Origin: Desulfobacterales bacterium
GTDB lineage: Bacteria; Desulfobacterota; Desulfobacteria; Desulfobacterales; Desulfobacteraceae
Direction: 5' to 3'
Length of the DNA stretch: 6,306 nucleotides
NCBI GenBank assembly: GCA_022361315.1
Contig: JAKSBB010000958.1
Span: 1 to 6,306, forward strand
Shown: one piece after another, positions 4,974 through 6,306 of the stretch
How positions within the stretch are numbered: the first letter of the stretch is position 1
Layout of the letters: every line of letters begins with the position of its first letter
Made by a program: the position numbers and the translations under genes
The notes under the pieces: model-generated
What the model saw: the letters and a program-made list of their open reading frames with translations, nothing else
The model's database searches: none
What the model was told of the DNA's origin: nothing

Positions 4974-5738
4974 ATGAGTAAAGTGATTGCCATGGCCGGC
5001 AAGGGCGGTGTGGGTAAAACCACCGTGTCCGCGCTGGTGACCCGATATTTTGCGACCAAACAGACCGATCCTCTCCTTGCCATTGATGCTGATCCCAATT
5101 CCAACCTCGGGGAAACCTTAGGGCTGAACATTGAGAAAACCGTCGGGGATATCCGCGAAGATTTCATGAAAGATCCCCAGGGGGTACCGTCGGGAATGGA
5201 CAAGGTGCTTTACCTTGAAATGCTGATGAACCAGGTGCTGATCGAGCATAAATCCTACGATCTCATGGTCATGGGCCGTCAGGAAGGCCAGGGGTGCTAT
5301 TGCATGGTCAACAATATTTTAAACCGGTTCGCCGATGAGCTGGAAAAAAATTACAAGTACCTGCTGGTGGATAATGAGGCCGGTATGGAGCACCTGAGCC
5401 GGAGAACATCCGGAAAAGTGGATATGCTGTTGATGGTGACGGATTACGCCCTCAGGGGGCTTCGGGCCGTGGGGCGGATTAACGAAATGCTGGGGGATCT
5501 CAAACTGGATGTCAGAGAAAAGGGTCTCATCGTAAACCGCGCACCGGAGAAGCTCAGCCAGCCGTTTCTGGATGAAGTCGAGCGGATCGGGGTGCCCATT
5601 ATCGCCACCCTCCCGGATGACGGAAACCTGCTTGACTTTGATATGGAACAACGGTCCCTGATGGAACTGCCGGATGATTCGCCTGCGGTTCAGGCGGTGG
5701 ACGGTATGATGACCAAGGTATTGGAGGCCATCGGCTAA
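4974..5738 (+). CDS. cooC: CooC/AcsF-type nickel-insertion ATPase for CODH/ACS
   Basis: This is a 254-residue cytoplasmic P-loop ATPase of the MinD/CooC family. It has a deviant Walker A loop GKGGVGKTT (9-17), the switch I segment with D38-x-D40 followed by PNSNLGETLG, and a Walker B-like strand LLVDNEAGMEHLSRRT (130-145). At 108-110 is a Cys-Tyr-Cys motif preceded by GRQEGQG. The paired cysteines in this position bind nickel or zinc at the dimer interface of CooC, and the same motif occurs in AcsF. The protein should therefore use ATP to help load nickel into carbon monoxide dehydrogenase or acetyl-CoA synthase; sequence alone does not separate the CooC and AcsF roles. Length matches the family. 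The frame could begin at GTG 4968, but ATG 4974 has GGAG five bases upstream and gives the usual short N-terminus before the P-loop. CODH/ACS genes are not in the window. A methyltransferase gene starts two bases after its stop. Confidence 0.9.
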   Translation: MSKVIAMAGKGGVGKTTVSALVTRYFATKQTDPLLAIDADPNSNLGETLGLNIEKTVGDIREDFMKDPQGVPSGMDKVLYLEMLMNQVLIEHKSYDLMVMGRQEGQGCYCMVNNILNRFADELEKNYKYLLVDNEAGMEHLSRRTSGKVDMLLMVTDYALRGLRAVGRINEMLGDLKLDVREKGLIVNRAPEKLSQPFLDEVERIGVPIIATLPDDGNLLDFDMEQRSLMELPDDSPAVQAVDGMMTKVLEAIG

Positions 5739-5740
5739 CC

Positions 5741-6306
5741 ATGGGATATGTGTTTGATTTCAGGGATGCGGGAAAATGCGATGCCCGGCTTGAAAAGCGG
5801 TGGCACCGTCACTGCGTGGACCTTGAAACCGAACTCATACGGAAACTCATCTCCCCCAAAAAAGGGCAGCGGATTCTGGATATCGGCTGTGGTACGGGGT
5901 TGAGCCTGGTGCCTTATCTTGACCAGGGTCTGAACCTTACCGGTATCGATCCTTCCCCCTATATGCTGGATATGGCGGCGTCCCGCCTGGGTAGCCAGGT
6001 GGATCTCCACCGGGGCCAGGCTGAAGATCTGCCCTTTGACGACAATGCTTTTGATACCGCCCTGATGTTTACCAGCCTGGAATTTACGGACCGGCCGGCC
6101 AAGGCCATTGAAGAGGCCTGCCGGGTGGCCAAGGATCAGGTGGTCATCGGGGTGCTCAACCGTTATGCCCCCCTGAATATGGCCCGCCGTTTCAACAGCT
6201 TTTTCTTCCCCGGTATTTATACTCAGGCCCATTTTTTCAGCGTGTGGGAGTTGAAGCTTCTCCTGTCCTCCATCCTGGGCCGGGTTCCGGTAAAGTGGCG
6301 TACAAC
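5741..6306 (+). CDS. Class I SAM-dependent methyltransferase, C-terminus cut by window edge
   Basis: The frame is open for 188 codons and runs off the right edge. The fold is the methyltransferase_11-like Rossmann type. Motif I is ILDIGCGTG (45-53), the acidic residue ending strand 2 is D70 in TGIDPS, and the motif II region reads AEDLPFDDNAFD (94-105), followed by a strand and helix with CRVA (127-130). It should bind S-adenosylmethionine. The substrate cannot be told from the sequence: likely acceptors include small molecules as well as cofactors. It starts only two bases after the CooC/AcsF stop. The nearest ribosome-binding-like GGAGG (5722-5726) is 14 bases upstream, so translation is probably coupled to the ATPase gene, which in turn suggests a related job. 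The reverse-strand frame across this region is a shadow. Confidence 0.85.
   Translation, partial: MGYVFDFRDAGKCDARLEKRWHRHCVDLETELIRKLISPKKGQRILDIGCGTGLSLVPYLDQGLNLTGIDPSPYMLDMAASRLGSQVDLHRGQAEDLPFDDNAFDTALMFTSLEFTDRPAKAIEEACRVAKDQVVIGVLNRYAPLNMARRFNSFFFPGIYTQAHFFSVWELKLLLSSILGRVPVKWRT

Noticed and set aside
5735..6232. Minus-strand open frame of 165 codons opposite the methyltransferase
   Set aside because: The plus-strand frame has clear SAM-methyltransferase motifs; the reverse frame has no recognisable domain and no credible start context.

Overview
The window looks like chromosomal DNA from a Gram-negative, strictly anaerobic deltaproteobacterium, most likely a sulfate reducer of the Desulfobacterales. 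Three things suggest this: a CooC/AcsF-type nickel-insertion ATPase (CO dehydrogenase/acetyl-CoA synthase maturation), a response regulator with a cysteine-rich tail that I associate mainly with this group, and moderate GC with AGGAG-type ribosome binding sites. The taxonomic placement is inference; no rRNA or other marker gene is present.

Layout. Positions 1-424 are almost gene-free. They hold the first five codons of a minus-strand gene running off the left edge, and behind it a promoter, two copies of a TGGT-N3-ACC(A) operator-like palindrome and a possibly structured leader. Next come hairpins that may end transcription from the right, and a 14-codon relic of a duplicated DUF2000 gene tail. 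The intact DUF2000 gene (425-826, minus) follows. Divergent from it is a large cyclic-di-GMP protein, GAF-HD-GYP-PilZ (993-2561, plus). This gene converges on a small SpoIIAA/STAS-like protein (2572-3030, minus); both stop codons lie inside one perfect inverted repeat. Divergent again is an acyl-ACP thioesterase (3183-3935, plus), followed by a possible small gene broken by a one-base shift (3932-4055). Then comes a receiver-domain protein with a four-cysteine tail (4089-4763, plus). After a leader of about 210 bases, a CooC/AcsF ATPase (4974-5738) is followed two bases later by a class I SAM methyltransferase that is cut by the right edge (5741-6306).

How the genes fit together. The clearest functional link is the tight CooC/AcsF-methyltransferase pair, probably one transcript tied to carbonyl-branch or acetyl-CoA pathway metabolism; the CODH/ACS genes themselves are not in view. 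The HD-GYP protein and the Cys4 receiver protein are signalling components, but nothing in the sequence ties them to each other. The region reads as a set of short transcription units of housekeeping or accessory type. There are no transposases, phage genes, CRISPR arrays, tRNAs or rRNAs.

The items most worth a second look are the GAF domain with a complete NKFDE signature fused to both a c-di-GMP hydrolase and a c-di-GMP receptor, the Cys4 output module on the receiver protein, the DUF2000 tail relic, and the possibly frameshifted small ORF behind the thioesterase.
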